Shown: positions 61,407 through 64,000 of the stretch, in pieces | Layout of the letters: every line of letters begins with the position of its first letter | How positions within the stretch are numbered: the stretch's first letter is position 1 | From: Mycoemilia scoparia | Lineage: Eukaryota; Kickxellomycota; Kickxellomycetes; Kickxellales; Kickxellaceae | Direction of reading: 5' to 3' | NCBI GenBank assembly: GCA_027575805.1 | Contig: JANBPU010000029.1 | Location: forward strand, 1-64,000 | Length of the DNA stretch: 64,000 bases | The notes under the pieces: generated by a model | Databases searched by the model: none | The model's input: only the letters and a program-made list of their open reading frames with translations | Told to the model about the DNA's origin: nothing | Program-made: the position numbers and the translations under genes

Positions 61407-64000
61407 TTAATAATCGGAATACTTTGGTGTTAAGTCATGGCAGATTGGTGGAGGTCCTTCGATTTTAAGAGTTTTGCGGTAACTCTTGAAGTCTTCGATA
61501 ATCTTGTACTTTTCGGGAGTCATGGAAATAATGGGACCGTCACCATTGGTGGCGTTATTGTTTTGAGTAACAGAACCATTAGTGTCATTAACAGTAGTAG
61601 TGGGTTTGGCGAGACCCTTGGAATCAATAGGTTTGATATGGCTATTGATTGCCATTTCTAGCGCAAGCCTTGAATAAGAGTTTTTGGCCTTGAATGCATT
61701 ATCCAATTGTTCAGCATCAATATCAGAGAATGCAAATTTCAATTTTGTTTTAAACATCTCGACAATTTCATCCATATTATCATCATTATTGTCACTGTCT
61801 GTGTTGGAAGTAGTAGTAGGAGGAGTGGCAATAGCAGTGGCAGCGGTGGTTATATGATACTCGGATTGAATTTTAGTTACAATTTCGGCAATATCTGAAT
61901 AGTCAAACCCTTCGACTTTTTCGCTTTCCAGACAACTATACAAAGCCAATATAGTTTCTGGATACAATTGACGCTCACGAATAGTTGGTTTACGAATCTT
62001 TGTTGAAAATATCTGGGTTATTATCATTGGGGTGGTTCTCTGTTTCTCATCAACATTTTCGCCATTATAGCTATTAGCAATAGTATTCTGGAGTGGATCA
62101 ACGAATCTATCCCAAAATTCAATCAACTTTCCCTTAGTGACATTCTTTAGTTCACGAATCTTCTCGTGGTGACTAAAGAACTTGTAAATGGACTTATTAA
62201 TCCATGACCAATAGCGATCAAATTCAGCCGAAGTATTAGGATCAGGCATCTCGTAGGCCGCAATCATTGACTCAACTTGACTTTGAATATCCTTTTCGGG
62301 AAGCTCCACAAGATATTTGTTTCTAAAGTCACGGACCAATTCGTTGAATCTCAAATGTATATATAGAGGATTGGCTTCTCCCTTTACAAAGACCCTGATG
62401 CCAGTGTAGTTCATCGTATACTGGATGCGAAGACAATGTGCCATGTATCCAATTTGTTCCTTGGTACGAAGCTGCTTATAGATCTGGTCGTTGAGCAAAG
62501 AAGCCAATAAATCGTTATATACAACAATTTGAGAATCCCATACTGGTCCAATAATGATGTTGATGTTGAGCGCAGAATTCAATGTCTTTTGGTTAGTTGC
62601 TTTATTCTGTACAACCAACTTTTCGGGATTCTGGCGAATATATCGGTTCTGATAATTGAGTTCCTTGTCTTGTGGCTTGGGATTGAGTCTTTCTCTAATC
62701 AACCTGTACACACTCAACGATGATACTTCTTCGAAATTACCAACCGTAAGGATCTGGAAATAAAACCCTGCAACCAGATTTCTCGAATACTCTTTAATGT
62801 CATCAAGTGTGACCTTTTTGAGCTCGTCAAGGCTATCCTTTGGATCAAAGAATGCAGTGTTGGTTAATTGCAATGTCTGCAGATTGGCTTGAGAATCAGG
62901 TTCTTGGTGAATTTCACTTTCAAGGCCACGATAAAATGCGTCAATGGTAGTTTTGAATCGAGTCTCCGAGGGATTAAATGATTTAATCGTATCAATAATA
63001 ATCTCCCAAACAGACAACATTTTTGGTGTTTTGCCATTGATTTTAAAGAATATACAATCAAGTCCAGTTTCGAGCATAAATCCCATCCCGGCACTGAATA
63101 TTTCACTAACCGGCTCGCGAAGTTCTTGACGAAGTATCATGCAGTAAATGTCAAGATAGACGCTGTGCTTTGGATCCTTTCGGCCGTTAGGAACTACCAG
63201 CTTTAGAATAAATTCGCCAGTTGGAACCAAAAATCTATCATCTTTACGATGCCAGACCTCGCCGTAGTTGTTTTTGAGCAACAATGTGGGCTGAAGATCT
63301 GGGTTTAGGTTCTTTTCTTCACCAGTTACAAGGTCGGATGGCAAACCATCACACATGAAACGATTCTTTTGTGGGAGCTTGAATTCCCTGTACGGTGCAA
63401 TGATTTCGAGCTCTTGCAAGAGGGCGTCTTCGATTTGATCGATACGATACTTTATATCGTAGTGCTCTTCAGAAAAAGGGTACTCATAGCGACCATCTTT
63501 GTCCTCAGTTCCAATGGTCATAAAACAGTTCCTGGCTGTCAGGTAACCAAGGAAATCAACAATGTCTTTGGGTGAATAGAAGTCTACTAACTCGTGACCA
63601 GTAAACAATTTATGTGCTGGAAAGTATGGGTGCAGCATGCGGTCAGTGCAAGATTTTGCCAGTTTGAAGCCATAGTCAATAGGGTCGAATTCGAAACTAT
63701 TGTCCTGATTCTTTGTAATTTCTTTGAATATGGCCTCCGATGGACCAACTTGACGCAGCATATTGAGGTATGAGAATATGGCTCTCAAAACATCTTTATA
63801 TGATTCGCACCCAGTTTCGGTAAGGTGAACAAATATGCTGTATACACCCAGATACTTGGGGAGGCTTTCTCTGACTGTGCCATATATACTATTTACCCAG
63901 TTCTTTGAGTCCAGATAAGCAAATAAAGAAGTTTTCCCTCTATGTACGAGCAGGTGAGAAATATATATGTATGGCTTGGATGCATAATACTTGCTGGAGT
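61407..64000 (-). CDS. STE23: Insulysin-family (M16) zinc metallopeptidase, partial
   Basis: Peptidase of the insulin-degrading enzyme/Ste23 family, which degrades short peptides inside an exosite-lined chamber. The coding frame is open without interruption from the stop at 61407 to the window edge, about 864 codons; the N-terminal ~150–200 residues with the HxxEH zinc motif lie outside. At the edge the frame reads KYYASKPYIYISHLLVHRG and then YLDSKNWVNS, matching the end of the first M16 domain. LRTKEQIGYMAH in the C-terminal half carries the Arg and Tyr that line the active site in this family. Beyond the usual end there is a tail of about 170 residues with a Thr/Ala/Asp/Asn-rich segment and a charged helix, ending HDLTPKYSDY, unlike human IDE. 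The residues at 63788–63780 are internal, not the start. Confidence 0.92.
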   Translation of the reverse strand, partial: SSKYYASKPYIYISHLLVHRGKTSLFAYLDSKNWVNSIYGTVRESLPKYLGVYSIFVHLTETGCESYKDVLRAIFSYLNMLRQVGPSEAIFKEITKNQDNSFEFDPIDYGFKLAKSCTDRMLHPYFPAHKLFTGHELVDFYSPKDIVDFLGYLTARNCFMTIGTEDKDGRYEYPFSEEHYDIKYRIDQIEDALLQELEIIAPYREFKLPQKNRFMCDGLPSDLVTGEEKNLNPDLQPTLLLKNNYGEVWHRKDDRFLVPTGEFILKLVVPNGRKDPKHSVYLDIYCMILRQELREPVSEIFSAGMGFMLETGLDCIFFKINGKTPKMLSVWEIIIDTIKSFNPSETRFKTTIDAFYRGLESEIHQEPDSQANLQTLQLTNTAFFDPKDSLDELKKVTLDDIKEYSRNLVAGFYFQILTVGNFEEVSSLSVYRLIRERLNPKPQDKELNYQNRYIRQNPEKLVVQNKATNQKTLNSALNINIIIGPVWDSQIVVYNDLLASLLNDQIYKQLRTKEQIGYMAHCLRIQYTMNYTGIRVFVKGEANPLYIHLRFNELVRDFRNKYLVELPEKDIQSQVESMIAAYEMPDPNTSAEFDRYWSWINKSIYKFFSHHEKIRELKNVTKGKLIEFWDRFVDPLQNTIANSYNGENVDEKQRTTPMIITQIFSTKIRKPTIRERQLYPETILALYSCLESEKVEGFDYSDIAEIVTKIQSEYHITTAATAIATPPTTTSNTDSDNNDDNMDEIVEMFKTKLKFAFSDIDAEQLDNAFKAKNSYSRLALEMAINSHIKPIDSKGLAKPTTTVNDTNGSVTQNNNATNGDGPIISMTPEKYKIIEDFKSYRKTLKIEGPPPICHDLTPKYSDY

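Noticed and set aside
61407..63788. Treating 63788 as the start of the peptidase
   Set aside because: The codon there is TTG inside a conserved region, and the family match continues in the same frame to the window edge.

Overview
The window reads as nuclear DNA of a fungus. It is AT-rich, with many GT–AG introns of roughly 75–350 bases, long Asn/Gln/Ser-rich stretches in the proteins, and fungal versions of TOR, BRE1, HIS6, Rrn6-like, DBP2 and STE23/insulysin genes. Queuine salvage (QTRT2) and a UBAP1-type ESCRT-I subunit are not found in budding yeast, so an early-diverging (non-Dikarya) lineage is my best inference; I cannot name the species.

Layout. 1–7.8 kb is mostly non-coding, with repeats and a possible multi-exon gene at the left edge. 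7.8–12.3 kb holds three unrecognised minus-strand genes and an assembly gap (10 N). 13.4–15.0 kb is QTRT2 (+), convergent with eIF5B (15.3–19.7 kb, -). Divergent from eIF5B is TOR kinase (20.5–28.8 kb, +, five exons), convergent with HIS6 (29.1–30.7 kb, -, nine exons). BRE1 (31.9–34.8 kb, +) follows, then a repeat-rich 2.5 kb, a TBC-domain Rab GAP (37.3–41.7 kb, +), MED21 (42.1–43.0 kb, +), the UBAP1-like gene (43.5–46.0 kb, -), NMNAT (46.5–47.8 kb, -), 3.3 kb without a recognised gene, an Rrn6/TAF1C-like Pol I factor (51.1–55.0 kb, +), a DBP2-type DEAD-box helicase (57.4–60.6 kb, +), and an insulysin-family peptidase that runs off the right edge (-).

The main finding is a 412-residue intein inside the P-loop of eIF5B, between the Lys and Thr of GHVDTGK|T. 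Its splicing blocks look intact. Both LAGLIDADG endonuclease motifs have lost their acidic residues, so it is probably a splicing-competent but non-homing intein. The GTPase cannot be active until the intein leaves.

Other notable points are a fungal UBAP1/UMA-type ESCRT-I subunit, TOR substitutions at the rapamycin contact surface, two GC–AG introns with identical donors, a 755-base intron inside the helicase core of the DBP2 homologue, and three families of short dispersed repeats. Two of these families are MITE-like, with inverted ends starting ATATGG.

The genes are single housekeeping loci in mixed orientation (translation, growth signalling, transcription, histidine and NAD synthesis, trafficking). 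I see no operon-like or biosynthetic clustering. All exon boundaries were placed by eye from splice signals, reading frame and remembered family sequence.
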